From Elymus sibiricus (taxonomy: Eukaryota > Streptophyta > Magnoliopsida > Poales > Poaceae): a DNA stretch of 64,000 nucleotides. The stretch is taken from NCBI GenBank assembly GCA_039707655.1, contig CM077668.1, positions 397,447,630 through 397,511,629 on the forward strand. The letters are read 5' to 3'. Below the pieces are notes generated by a model. The model was not told the DNA's origin. It searched no databases and saw only the letters and a program-made list of their open reading frames with translations. Of this stretch, positions 1-9,935 are shown piece by piece; positions within the stretch are counted from its first letter, which is position 1; every line of letters starts with the position of its first letter. A program made the position numbers and the translations under genes.

Positions 1-260
1 CATCATTCAAGTTATCTTAATTGTTGGATCTAAAATATACTAAAAGTGAACACGGGTCTCAAAGAGGTACCACATTAGGCCCACACTATCCGTATCCAAA
101 TAATCTAATCATTGGATTCAAAATTTGTGGCTAGATTTTAACGCAAGATTAGTAGTCAACTAACCGTGTCCATATATTCATGTTCACAATTTATATTGGG
201 AAGGATACATTTCATATACGAATGTGGCCGACCAGACGTGGAACCTGATTACCTTTTTGC
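1..260. other. Intergenic DNA, nothing recognised
   Basis: This AT-rich stretch has no open frame of interest, no terminal repeats and no RNA gene that I can see. Confidence 0.5.
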
Positions 261-261
261 G

Positions 262-545
262 TAAAAGGATCCAGATCTATTATAAAAGTTCATAAGAAAT
301 CCAAAGCACCCTAGACATAATCAAAATTACATCGAGAACCCTACACCACCAAACGACCACTACCTCCGCCAGTACGAGCCACCGACGCACCGTTATCGCC
401 GCTTCACTATTGAAGTCGGCTTGACCTTATCGATGATAGTCGGGAAGTCTTCGTGCGGATGGCCCTAAGGATCAGCGTCCGATAGCCGCAGTCGTCGCCA
501 TTGACCCCTCTTGACATATCTTCCTAGGACAATAGTTGCGTTCTG
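262..545 (-). repeat. Dispersed poly-A retroposon-like repeat, copy 1 (partial)
   Basis: The segment matches, with substitutions and small gaps, the repeats at 9325-9935 and 45515-46060. Shared blocks include GATCTATTAT near 272, TACATCGAGA near 328, the CCGCCAGTACGAGCCACCGACGC block near 367 and the GAAGTCTTCGTGC block near 446. All three copies have the same orientation: the A/T-rich 3' side is at the lower coordinate, so the element reads on the minus strand. This copy ends near 545 and lacks the 5' half of the other two. No protein function is suggested. Confidence 0.6.
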
Positions 546-841
546 AAAAAGAGAGAAGGAAACTACATACCCTAGCTAGCTAGAACATAGTGCCGTAGAT
601 AAAGATGTGTCAGGATATGAACTGGTCAATACATGTATGTAGCCAAGTATGTTGCTATACGCATATGCATGGCCAAATATACAACTTTATCACACGGAAA
701 CCACATATCAAATTTATGTTTTAGACATAAGAATGTACTAGCCATGCCACGCATGGCGGCACACCGCCTTCTGAAACATTATGTGAGAAATCATATATGC
801 GGTGATGTTAAAGTTTACAAACAATATATAAAGCAAAGATC

Positions 842-892
842 GATTTTGTAAGCTGATCGTTTTTTTTTTGCGAGGGGATTTTGTAAACTGAT
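842..892 (-). mobile_element. Ultra-short retroposon scar with 17-bp target duplication
   Basis: A 17-bp sequence at 842-858 (GATTTTGTAAGCTGATC) is repeated at 876-892 with one change (G to A at the eleventh base). The 17 bp between them, read on the minus strand, are CCCTCGC followed by an A run. That is what a non-LTR retroposition leaves when 5' truncation is almost complete: only the 3' tail remains, between target-site duplications. Confidence 0.6.
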
Positions 893-1762
893 CTAATGGC
901 CCATCTTTATCTTCTTCCTTCACTCACTTTTGTTTATCATTTTTTCTTCTACCTCCCTCGCTTCTTTTTACCTCTCGCCTTTAAAGTTTAAAATATCATC
1001 TCCTACCATCCTCGCCTTCGTCGATGTCACCACATTGGCACATCCTATTCAGCCGCTGCCATCATTGGATCAAGCATTCGTTCTAAGCTCCCTTGGATCC
1101 GATGAACCGCTTAACCCCGACGCCTAATCACACCAACCTTGATCCTAACCGCTCCAGTGTGGTTTCTTCCCCACGCCAACCTCTGCTTGGCCGTCGCTAA
1201 GTGTCATCAAGGGCTCCACCTCGTTGTTCACCACCGACCAGGAGGTCGAACTTGATTGCACTCTAAAAAGTAGGCTACCACGTTTTAACAAGTGTGAAAG
1301 AGGTTGGGGTGATGTATAAACATGAAAATCAACAGGATGCTTTCGATCTATTCATCAAACATCATGTTAGTACAAAAAACATAGGAAGTAATAGAAATTG
1401 CATCAATGCCCATAGAGTATCTAGCGACGATTACAGTCATTTTGGAGCAAGACGAAGGTGCACCGTCATCATCGCCCCCCACCCCCACCCCCACCAGAGC
1501 CGAACAAACCTTGTTGTTGTAGTAAAATTATATTCAAACACTTCTGCTTCGGTACACCCTCCCTAAACACATCAACGCTCGAGATCGGTCCATATCCCAT
1601 CATAATTATGGGTAAGATGGACATTAACAAATAATAATTTTGGGCTAGTTAAAGCTTAATGCTAAGATCATGCTGCTGCCACCGATTCACGTCGTCGTCG
1701 TTATCAGGACGAGCCGTTGCGGTGGTCGGCGGACGGCGGCGAGGCGTGGTCAGAATCTGGGA

Positions 1763-1764
<2 letters not shown>

Positions 1765-1794
<30 letters not shown>
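1765..1794 (+). repeat. G homopolymer (30 nt)
   Basis: An uninterrupted run of 30 G. Such tracts often vary in length and are error-prone in sequencing, so the exact length should not be trusted. It could form G-quadruplex structures. No gene depends on it. Confidence 0.9.
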
Positions 1795-1795
<1 letters not shown>

Positions 1796-2240
1796 GGGGA
1801 GGTTCGTGTTCCAGACGATGGCGCCCCTGTCCTTCCTGTGCGCGTTCTAGTGGCCGCACAGTGTTCGCGACTTGAGGAACTTCTTCTCGCAGAAGAGGCA
1901 GGAGAAGAGCTTTGTGCCATGGCCATGGCCTTGGCCAATGGCGTGCAGCGCTAGAAACAACACCTCCTGCAGCCCGAGGAGAGAGGGATGGGGTTGCTGC
2001 TGCTGGTAACGGCAGTGGCATGGGTCATGGTGATAGTGCCGGAGACAGGTCTAGAGAAACAGGGGGAGCCCGAGCCTCCATTAATCTGTCAAAGAAGAAG
2101 TTAGTGGAAGCTTGGCTGCTCGGTGCTCCTGTGTATATCTTTCACTCTCTAGCATAGACATCGCGAACTAAGCCGAGGTGCGGCGATGAAGGTTTATTGC
2201 CAGCTGGTAGATGTTGGCCATGGCCCATGGGAGGGCTAAG

Positions 2241-2337
2241 GCGGCGAGCCGACATGGATGAGCGAAGGGAGCCAGCAGGGCGAGGTGGCGGGCTGGCACA
2301 ACGCGGCGAGCCGACATGGATGAGCGAAGGGAGCCAG
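2241..2337 (+). repeat. 35-bp direct repeat, two copies
   Basis: The 35-bp sequence starting GCGGCGAGCCGACATGGATG occurs at 2241-2275 and again, apparently identical, at 2303-2337, 62 bp apart. It is a local duplication in GC-rich intergenic DNA with no coding context. Confidence 0.85.
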
Positions 2338-2616
2338 GCACAACGAGGCGAGCAAGCAATTATGGACTGGCTGGATGGGAGGGTGCGGCTTTCCCCGAGA
2401 AGAAACGATCAATTAGGCCCTAAATTAATTGCCGAACAAATTAGAGGACTAATTTACATGGATGGACGAGAATACCCTTTTACAAGTTTTCAGGAGGGGT
2501 GTATGGAAGCACGTCTCATATTCAAAATAAAAGAAAGGACATGCAGCTCTCTCGCATGGTTCAAATTTTAAAAAAAAAGTGTTGCTGAAGACAATATCTT
2601 CGAAGAGTTACATATA

Positions 2617-3309
2617 CTCCCTCCGTTCCAAGATAAGCGTCGTGTTTTTAGATGAGTAGAAGAATAGTATAGTAGTACCGCCGTTCCTTCAGATCGGCGG
2701 CGTTAGGGTTCATGGATGGTGTTGGCGAGGCGGCGGCGGCGACTCCATCAGGTATGTCTCTCCTTCTGATCTGTTTCCGTTGCTGTGGCGTTGTCTCCGA
2801 CGTCATGGTGGAGCAGGAATGTTTGGTCGTTCAGGAGTACGCGCAGACGGTTGTCTACGCAAGTGACAGCTGGAAGATGGAGCATCTTGTGCTGGGTTTG
2901 TGGTTGGAGGCTGACAGTTCTGGTTTCCTCCTCCGATGTCGTCGTCACGCGGGGGTGTCAGTTCTGAAGTTCGATGGCGTGTCCGGAGACATGTTGCCCC
3001 GGTTTGATTCTTTCAACGGTAATGGTTTTGCTTCTGGCAAACTACTTTGGAGGTCCGTAAAGCTGCAGATCAGCGATGGAGCCGCGTCGAGCTTGGGTAA
3101 AGAGGTGATCTGTATTCTTCCCCTTTGGTGGCCGCTTCGATGGTGTCGAAGGAAAGGGACAGACGCTAGTATTTTGCATAGGATTTTCCTATCTTTTCAG
3201 TCATGTAAGGTCGGTGCTTACGTGCCTTGTAACTTGATCTTTATTTTATAATTGAGACACGTAGTATCATGAAAAAAAAAAAGACACATATTATGATATA
3301 CGGAGGGAG
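2617..3309. mobile_element. Stowaway-type MITE enlarged by an internal insertion
   Basis: The left end is CTCCCTCCGTTCCAAGATAAG and the right end is ACGGAGGGAG, the usual Stowaway (Tc1/mariner-type MITE) termini. The element is flanked by TA at 2615-2616 and 3310-3311, the expected target duplication. Grass Stowaways are usually 80-300 bp, but this one spans 693 bp because a poly-A-tailed retroposon of about 600 bp (roughly 2680-3280) lies inside it. The right-hand GACACATATTATG block resembles the normal inner part of a Stowaway end. It ends 536 bp before the ATG of the PsbP-domain gene. Confidence 0.8.
2680..3280 (+). mobile_element. Poly-A-tailed non-autonomous retroposon inside the Stowaway MITE
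   Basis: The sequence begins in a GC-rich leader (GGCGGCGTTAGGGTTCATGG near 2697) and ends in a T-rich 3' region and an A run at 3272-3282. This resembles the other non-coding, mRNA-like retroposons in the window (for example 11972-40314). A 179-codon open frame from 2712 has no recognisable domain and I do not call it a gene. The left boundary is approximate and I found no clear target duplication, so insertion by a LINE machinery is inferred from the tail and location. Confidence 0.5.
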
Positions 3310-3311
3310 TA

Positions 3312-3845
3312 GATTGACTAGAGTTTTTGTTCCGGGCAGAAACGGAGTCTGGAAAAAGACTTTGGAAAGAGATGTAGGTACCCATCTGTCTGAAAGTTTC
3401 AGGAAAGGTCGGTCGGTCAGTGCGTGGTACGTAAAAATCAGCCCTCTCAAACGCGGAGCGCGACAAACGGAGGCGAAACTCATTCCGCACTTGACCACCA
3501 CCCACTCGTGCCCTCCCCTCCCGCGTCCTCTGCGTGTCAGTCCAACAGTCTCCGATCGGATCTCATCGGACCGCTGCGTGCCTGTACTGTGCTGTACTGT
3601 ACTGGGCAGAGAACCCACCTCGCGTCGCGCTCGCTCCATCGGCCGCCAGCCGGCCACGCAGTCCCATTCCCGTCCCCATTCCCAGCGAAGCTCCGTCCGC
3701 CCGCCGGTGAAAACGTCTCGCCAGAATAAAACACGCGCATCAGCACAGCTCGGCGCCCCACCGAACATCCTCCCTCTCCTCTCCCCGTCGCGTGGCTCCG
3801 GCCACCGCGCGCGCCGCGAGGCCATCATCCCCTAGTCCCGTGGCG
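3312..3845 (+). promoter_or_regulatory. Promoter and 5' UTR region of the PsbP-domain gene
   Basis: GC content rises towards the gene. A TATA-like AGAATAAAAC lies near 3722 and a pyrimidine-rich CATCCTCCCTCTCCTCTCCCC run near 3766, typical of plant 5' UTRs. A short CTGTACTGTGCTGTACTGTACTG stretch lies near 3582. The transcription start cannot be fixed from sequence alone. Confidence 0.45.
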
Positions 3846-6061
3846 ATGGACACGGCCGCCGCGGCGAGGCGGCACCCGGCGCTGGGCGGGAGGCGGCGTA
3901 GGGGGCGCGGGGGCGTGGTGCCGGTGCGGTGCTCCGGCTCGCCGGCGCAGGAGTTCGCGGCGCTGGCGTCGGTGTTCCGGCGGCGGCTGGTGGTGGGGGC
4001 GAGCACGGCGGCGGCGGCGGCCGTGGGGGCCAACTTCGGGGGCGTCACCAGCTTCCTCCTCGGCCTCTCCCCGGAGCTCGGCCGCTCGCTCAGGCTCGAC
4101 GTGCTCTACCCCGTCGGCGGCTTCACGCGCTGCCTCGACTCCGACAACGGATTCGGTAACTTGATAACCACCACCAGCCCCCTTTCGCTCACCATCATAG
4201 CTTAGCTTCCTTCTTCTCCTCAAGAGATTGTAACCTGTTCCTTTCGATTCATTAGAGTTTAAAGCTTCTCAATGCTAATACTACTGTAGTTATCTCTTAC
4301 AAAAAGAAGAACCACAACTTATTTGGGTCAATAGGGTTTACGGCAACGATTAATCATTCACATTCATCCAGTTCATCTATTCATACTGAGACTGAATGCA
4401 CGTTTAGAATGCTTGATGACATTAGCAACTCAAGGAGTAGGTAGTTTGGTCAGCGCAAGAAAGGAGTATTTTGGTCAAGATAAAATCAGTAGCTGTCCAT
4501 GAAAGAGAAGCTGATTTCTTTCATTTATTGGCATTCTGGCAAAGTGGTGTTCGGTCGAGGTGATGCTCGCCATCAGCCACGAAATAAAATTCAAGGCAAC
4601 CCTGCTTGTGCATGTTGCTATCAAATTGCAACTTTGTCCCCCCACCAAAAAAGTACAGAAAGACAGAAACTAGTGATGCCAAGTAGTAGTTGTGTTGTGT
4701 TCACATCTCACCCGCAGAAAAATAAGAAAAGTGTGTAAATTCTGAATTATTACATCCACACATATTCCATGCTCACTTGTAGAGAAAAAAGGCAGATTAC
4801 TAGACTAGATTAACCAGCCTTTTTGATCTGGTTGGTTCTGGAATATGACACTGAAGGGCAGAGGGGAACCTTCAGTTAGACATTTCCCTATAATTTTTCT
4901 ACTGAAAAATGATTTTTGTCCTTTGTGCCACAAACATGAGTGGCTACAAAAAATGTGGTCCTTGCAGCTACAATCTACCACACCCATCTGCTATGCCATG
5001 CCTCCAATGGGATTGTATGGGTGGATTATGAGCTATCTGCTGCTGCGCTTAGGGCCTGCCACATGTGCTCCATGTCATCTTGACTGATCATTGATGTCAT
5101 CTGGTTCTCAACAAGATAACATGTTTTGGGGGTTTGTTTTGTCGAATGTTTTCCCTGGCTGAGAACATGTTAATAGGATACCACAGGTGTGGATTCTTCA
5201 TCTTTTTTTAGGTGTATCAATAACATTCATCATCTGCCTTCGTTCTGAAAAAAACATTCATCATCTGCAATATCTTCTGTGAAGTAAGTATACATATGCC
5301 GATTTATGCCAGATTATTAACTTTAAAGTCTCTGAACTCGTCTGCAGAGTTCATCTATCCAGCAAACTGGGTTGGAGATCAGACAATACTATACAACCAA
5401 ATTAAGAAAGCAGAGCTGCAGAGATCACTAGATCCCCTGCCGTTGACAAATGGGACTTCTCCGACTCGACCTCGGAATGTCAGTGGACCGGTGGCAGCGT
5501 TCGGCCCCCCGGGATCCAATGGAGAGCTCAATGTTAGTGTCATTGTCTCGACCGTTCCACAAGACTTCTCGTAAGTATACTTATATGCAATTTTAGTTTA
5601 TCAATGAAATGAGTATTTGCACTTCTGTCATAGCAAAATAATCTTCATAATATGCTTAAACAGTACAGTACATTTGAGTTCCTGTGTGAAAACTGTCATT
5701 TTGTCATTGTCCTCTAAAGCATTGTTGAACTGCTTGGAACAGGATCGAGTCTTTCGGCGGTCCTAAAGATGTTGGAGAAGTGGTGCTCAGGAGGATCGCA
5801 AGGACAAAGCGAAACCCAGATATCAGCGCCACTCTGATCGATGCCGCGTTAAGAGAAGACACCGTGAACAATGTGAAATACTACAAGCTAGAGTTCCGAG
5901 TTGAAAGCCCTTCTTTTCGTCGGCACAATGTGGCGGTGTGCTGCGCGAGAGACGGCAAACTGTACACCTTGAATGCCCAGGCTCCCGAGTCGGCATGGAG
6001 GTCGGTTCAGGAAGAGTTCTTTGCGATGGCGGATTCCTTCAACCTAATGGTCGATGTTTGA
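3846..6061 (+). CDS. PPD7: PsbP domain-containing protein, PPD7-like, chloroplast thylakoid lumen
   Basis: Three exons by GT-AG rules: 3846-4155, 5348-5570 and 5743-6061, giving 283 codons plus stop. The ATG at 3846 is the first in frame after the pyrimidine-rich leader. Residues 1-44 are Arg- and Ala-rich with no acidic residue before 36, like a stroma transit peptide. Residues 45-66 hold a run of arginines followed by a hydrophobic alanine stretch, like a twin-arginine thylakoid signal. The rest matches the PsbP fold, with segments such as EFIYPANWVGDQ, AFGPPGSNGELNVS and RRHNVAVCCARDGKLYTLNA. From memory the closest family member is Arabidopsis PPD7 (At3g05410). PsbP-domain proteins act in the lumen around photosystems, but PPD7's exact job is not established. 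Intron 1 (1,192 bp) carries a short retroposition scar. The gene has no visible defect. The PPD7 assignment is less certain than the family. Confidence 0.85.
5222..5268 (+). mobile_element. Ultra-short retroposon scar in intron 1
   Basis: AACATTCATCATCTGC occurs at 5222-5237 and 5253-5268. Between the copies are only 15 bp, CTTCGTTCTG followed by five A. A perfect 16-bp duplication around an A-ending fragment is what an almost completely 5'-truncated LINE or SINE insertion would leave. It lies about 80 bp before the exon 2 acceptor and does not touch coding sequence. Confidence 0.6.
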
Positions 6062-6472
6062 TCTTGTAGATAAACAGTTTTGTATCCGTGTTGATGTTTG
6101 CCCTTTTATCCACTAGCTTGTAACTTCGCCCGTGTCGGTCATGGTTTCGTCTAGCCGAGGAGTAAATGTAATATAAATAAATATTTCTGTATCAAGATGT
6201 TCTTGGTGACATCCATGTCTGAAGTTGTTTTTTTGCAACCGATAACTTTCCTCGCAAGGTCTTGGGTGTCAAGGTTTTGTCAAGATCAAGAGAAATTTAA
6301 CAGAAATGGTTCTGCATCATAATCTTGTTGTTACACACATATGTGGACTTTTTGTTTGGACAGATAACATATTCTTGTTCGATGATGCTGCAGTTTGAAC
6401 TTTTAACCAAACATCTCTCAATTTCTCTGAAGGATTATTCAGAATTCATAGCTGAAGATGAAGTTTGCTGAT
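6062..6472 (+). other. 3' region of the PsbP-domain gene and intergenic spacer
   Basis: AT-rich sequence following the stop. The AATATAAATAAATATTT stretch near 6168-6185 could serve as a polyadenylation signal region. The gene converges with the esterase gene on the minus strand, whose stop is at 6473. Nothing else is recognised. Confidence 0.4.
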
Positions 6473-7348
6473 TCAGATGTACTTGTCAGCTATCTCCACG
6501 AGGAGATCTGAGAGCTCCTTGGGCTTGCAGAACATGGGCATGTGATCGGCCCCCTCCAGCTCCCTCACCTCCGTGCCGGGGTTCCACGACGCCATCCGCC
6601 GCTGGAACTCCGGCGACCACGAGGCGTCCTCCTCGGCGACGATGTACACGCGGCTCACCGCGCCGTACCTCTCCGCCGTGAGGACCTCCTCGGTCATCGC
6701 GGCGTCGTCCACGAACTGCCGCGACGGCCTCACCAGCATCGTCGCCAGGGTCAGGTCCTCGGGCGGGCTGAGCTGATACAGCCGCTGCGCCATGTACTCC
6801 GGCCCGAGCAGGAACGTCTTGCAAGCGCGCTCGGGATCGTCGCCGGCGGTCTCGATCACGCAGTCCATGAAGAAACCCGGGCCCCTTTCTTGCGCAAACT
6901 GCATCGAGTGCGTTAGGTTCGTTCATGGTGGGAGCGCGGATCGAGTGGGCAGGGGCGCACTCACCTGTTCGGAGACGAACTTGAGGGGCTTCCCGGCGGC
7001 CGGCATGGCGGCGGAGGCGAAGACGGCGACGGCGACCCTGTCCGGGTGCGCCTGCATGGCCAGCGCGAGGCTCTGGCCGCCGTAGCTGTGGCCCACCAGC
7101 ACCGCCTTCTCCCCTGGCGGCAGCGCCGCCAGCGCGTCCAGCAGCGGCCGGCTGTACTCCTGGAACGAGCCCACCTCCTCGGCGCGCCCCGGCCTGGCGC
7201 CGCACGCGGCCATGTCGAGCGCGTCGACGTGGTGACCGGCGGACCGCAGGGCGGTGGCCACCCTGTACCAGCTCCACGCGCCGTGGCAGACACCGTGCAC
7301 GAGCACGAACCGGTGCCCCCGTCGCTCTCCGCCGGCTGCGCTCTCCAT
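6473..7348 (-). CDS. Methylesterase / PIR7-type alpha/beta hydrolase (SABP2 family), gene 1
   Basis: Two exons: 7348-6965 (128 codons) and 6898-6473 (142 codons with stop), 269 residues. The 66-bp intron reads CAG|GTGAGT to GATGCAG|TT. The ATG at 7348 was chosen because the conserved fold starts just after it ([17 protein letters not shown]). Longer upstream frames start at non-ATG codons. The catalytic triad can be placed on the family pattern: Ser88 in GHSYGG, Asp219 in VAEEDASW and His247 in GADHMPMF; the oxyanion HG is near residue 18. The length is normal (about 260-270). Relatives include tobacco SABP2, plant MES enzymes and rice Pir7b, which hydrolyse methyl salicylate, methyl jasmonate, methyl IAA or naphthol esters. 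The substrate here cannot be read from sequence. The gene pairs in tandem with the paralogue at 7655-8540. Confidence 0.9.
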
Positions 7349-7654
7349 CGGTTTGTCCCTCCGTTCACGGTCCGCCGAGCTCTTTCTTGCTGGTACAAAT
7401 CCCCTGGGGTGGATTGCGGGAGGACAAGTGTGGTGGTAGTCCACGTGACATTATCACGTCCATTTCTCCACTTTTCTACGAGTGGTGGTTGTGCTGTATG
7501 AAAAGTATTTTCGATTGTTTATTATTGGTACAGTTCATAAGACAGCGAGATGCTTTGCTTCTTTTAGCTGTTGAATGGTTCTCCTTTCGGCGCAAGAATC
7601 AGTACTGAACTCTGGCAAACGGCAGCCAGTACTGATGATGAGATGATGGCTAGC
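7349..7654 (-). promoter_or_regulatory. Short spacer between tandem esterases; promoter of gene 1
   Basis: Only 306 bp separate the ATG of the downstream esterase from the stop of the upstream one, so the promoter of gene 1 and the 3' end of gene 2 share this space. I see no repeat in it. Confidence 0.4.
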
Positions 7655-8540
7655 TCAGATGTACTTGTCCGCGATCTCCATGAGGATCCCGGCGAGCCTG
7701 TGGGGCGTGGAGAACATGGGCATGTGGTCGGCTCCCTCGACGGCCACCACCTCCACGCCGGGGCACCGCGACGCCATCCGCCGCTGCGACTCCGCCGCCC
7801 ACGTCGCGTCCTCCTCGGTGACCGCGCACGCGCGCCTCACCGCGCCGTACCTGTCGGCAGTCAGGACGCTCTCCGTCATGGCCGCGTCGCCGAGGAACCA
7901 CCGCGCCGGCCTCACCAGCGCCGTCGCCAGCGCCAGGTCCTCGGCCGGGCTTCGCTGGTACAGCCGCCGCGACAGGCGCTCGGGTCCCAGGAGAAACGTT
8001 TCCGCCTCGCCGGTCACGCTGTCCGTGGCGGCGTCCGTCGCCGTTTCCTCCATGATCTAGAACGACAGATCAGCAGAAATTATTCAAAAGGTTGTCGTCG
8101 ATCGTATGGATGGATCAAACCAATTGAGTGGAAGATCAGATCAGTAGTAGTTCAGCCAGTACCTGCGAGAGTAGATGTGACATGGGGCACCCGGCGGCCG
8201 GCATGGCTGCCGCGACGAAGACGGCGACGGCCACCTTGTCCGGGTGTGCCTCCATGGCCAGCGCGAGGCTGTAGCCGCCGTAGCTGTGCCCGACGAGGAC
8301 CACCTTCTCGCCCGGCGGCACCGCGGCCACGGCGTCGGTCAGGGGCCGGCTGTACTCGGCGAACGAGCGCACCTCGTCGACGCGCACCGGGCTGGCGCCG
8401 CACGCGGCCAGGTCGGGCGCCGTGACGCGGTGGCCGGCGGACCGCAGCATGGTGGCCAGCCTGTACCAACACCACGCGCCGTGGCAGAGGCCGTGGACCA
8501 GCACGAAGTGGTGCTCCGGTTTCTTGACGACGCTCTCCAT
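7655..8540 (-). CDS. Methylesterase / PIR7-type alpha/beta hydrolase (SABP2 family), gene 2
   Basis: Two exons: 8540-8163 (126 codons) and 8056-7655 (134 codons with stop), 259 residues. The intron is at the same protein position as in gene 1, right after the Ser-Gln pair, supporting tandem duplication. The triad is Ser86 in GHSYGG, Asp209 in VTEEDATW and His237 in GADHMPMF. It is 10 residues shorter than gene 1, mainly at the start of exon 2, which is unlike gene 1 ([13 protein letters not shown] against [10 protein letters not shown]); that part contributes to the lid over the active site. Some otherwise hydrophobic positions are altered ([10 protein letters not shown] against [10 protein letters not shown]). 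The enzyme is probably active but may have different substrates. A foldback element lies 38 bp upstream of its ATG. Confidence 0.85.
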
Positions 8541-8578
8541 CTGTGGAACCTCCACTTGTGTATAGAACGGTAAGATAC

Positions 8579-9277
8579 AGAGAGAATTCCTTATTTGACA
8601 CTCTCTTAAAATTGTGTTCCTTATTTGACACTGTAGAAAATTTTCTTCCATATATGACCTCTAGTCTTAATTTTTTTCCCTATATGACACTTAGTGCATT
8701 TTGTACACGTGAAAAGACCATTTTACCCATATGTATAATATGACCACAAATATGGAATCGGATCAGGCTTCCTTCGGGCTGATGTTTTATCTCCTCTTGA
8801 TGTACACGTCTGTGAACAAAACAAAGTATGAGACGTACGTACCTCGCTGGCTGCAGATGGACTGGTTTCTCGGCCAAGCGCGTAGCGTGTCTGTGGGTAT
8901 TCGGAGACTTAGGTGCGCGCGGCCGGCCGGTACGGGTATCCAGCTACGTACGTGTACATGCGCATCCATTGGAAATATATGCTTACCTGCATGTACGGAT
9001 GGATATGAGCTAAATGATACGGAAAAAAAAAAGGGTCAAACACTACGATAGATTGCATCTAGTACCAACAAAACATATTAGCTAATTAGGCTCAATGCTA
9101 CATATTTCTGGTCACATTATGTACAGGGGTAAAAAAGTCTTTTCACGTGTACGAAATGAACTAAAGTATCATATAGGGAAAGAAATTAAGACTATAGGTC
9201 ATATAGGGAAGAAAATTTTCTTCAGTGTCAAATAAGGAACATGATTTTAAGGGAGTGTCAAATAAGGAATTCTCTCT
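8579..9277. mobile_element. Foldback/MULE-like non-autonomous transposon with ~150-bp terminal inverted repeats
   Basis: The left arm starts AGAGAGAATTCCTTATTTGA and the right arm ends with its complement. Complementarity continues for about 150 bp, to TACACGTGAAAAGAC on the left and GTCTTTTCACGTGTA on the right, with scattered changes. AAGATAC (8572-8578) and AAGATAT (9278-9284) flank the arms directly, a probable 7-bp target duplication with one change. There is no transposase. Long arms suggest a Mutator-like or foldback MITE, but 7 bp is short for Mutator (usually 9). It sits in the promoter or 5' UTR of esterase gene 2. Confidence 0.75.
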
Positions 9278-9324
9278 AAGATATAATATACGCGTGCAGC
9301 ATTTTTTTTATTTAAAAAATGATC

Positions 9325-9935
9325 GAGATCTATTATTAAAAAGTTCACCGGAAGTACAAAGCACCTCAAACATAATAAAAATTACATCAAGATCACCTAG
9401 CGATCACTACCGCCGTCAGAATGAGCCGCCGACACGCAGTTGTCGCTGCTCCCCTATTGGAGCCGGCTTGACCTTGTCGATGACAAACGAGAAGTCTTCG
9501 TGCACGTGCGACCAGCGCCCTGGAGCTGCATTTGTCGCAGTTGAACCCTTCTTGAATAGATCTAGAGCACCTGACACCAAATTTTGCCACACAACAAGAA
9601 ATCATAACCTCACTGCCCAATGAGACGGCAAAAATCCACGTCGGAGCTCTGTCGACTACGTCCGGATGGACGACCTCGAGAGGATCGGAGCCGGAAGACA
9701 AACTCGAAGAAGAAGAGCCGCCATCTGCTTGAGCGCCGCACCTGCGAGGACTAAAAATACCATAACCGAAACTACTAACCGGAGTGGAGGCACCAGGATT
9801 CCCCTCCCCATCACCGGCCACCGGAGTGGAGGCACCAGGATTCCCCTCCCCATCACCGGCCACCGGAGCGGCAAGCAGTGGGGAGATGAATCCATGGGCT
9901 CGCCGGCGAAGCCTTTAGTGGAGAGTTTGCCCTAA
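9325..9935 (-). mobile_element. Dispersed poly-A retroposon-like repeat, copy 2 (longest)
   Basis: Reading on minus from about 9935: a GTTAGGGCAAACTC leader, a GC-rich body with short open frames, then a T-rich 3' part ending near 9325 in an A-rich tail. It aligns by eye along most of its length with 45515-46060, and its 3' half with 262-545. A 156-codon minus frame (9863-9393) has no recognisable domain. The family looks like a non-autonomous retroposon mobilised by LINEs. I found no clear target duplication. Confidence 0.6.
9781..9864 (-). repeat. 42-bp tandem duplication
   Basis: A 42-bp unit starting GGAGTGGAGGCACCAGGATT is present at 9781-9822 and 9823-9864 without visible differences, inside the retroposon copy. 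The copy at 45961-46005 has a single unit, so the duplication arose in this copy. Confidence 0.9.

Larger units (their letters stand above)
546..2614. other. Intergenic DNA with low-complexity tracts
   Basis: No supported gene. It contains a very short retroposition scar (842-892), a C-rich run near 1476-1495, a 30-nt G homopolymer (1765-1794), and a 35-bp sequence repeated directly at 2241-2275 and 2303-2337. The short GC-rich open frames around the G tract are compositional and overlap on both strands, so I do not call them genes. Confidence 0.5.

Noticed and set aside
1659..2021. Pro/Gly-rich frames around the G tract
   Set aside because: Created by the homopolymer and GC bias on both strands; no domain.
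3792..3845. Upstream extension of the PsbP-domain protein
   Set aside because: The codon at 3792 is GTG; the first in-frame ATG is 3846.
6961..7444. N-terminally extended versions of esterase gene 1
   Set aside because: Their first codons are not ATG; the ATG at 7348 directly precedes the conserved fold and gives the usual family length.
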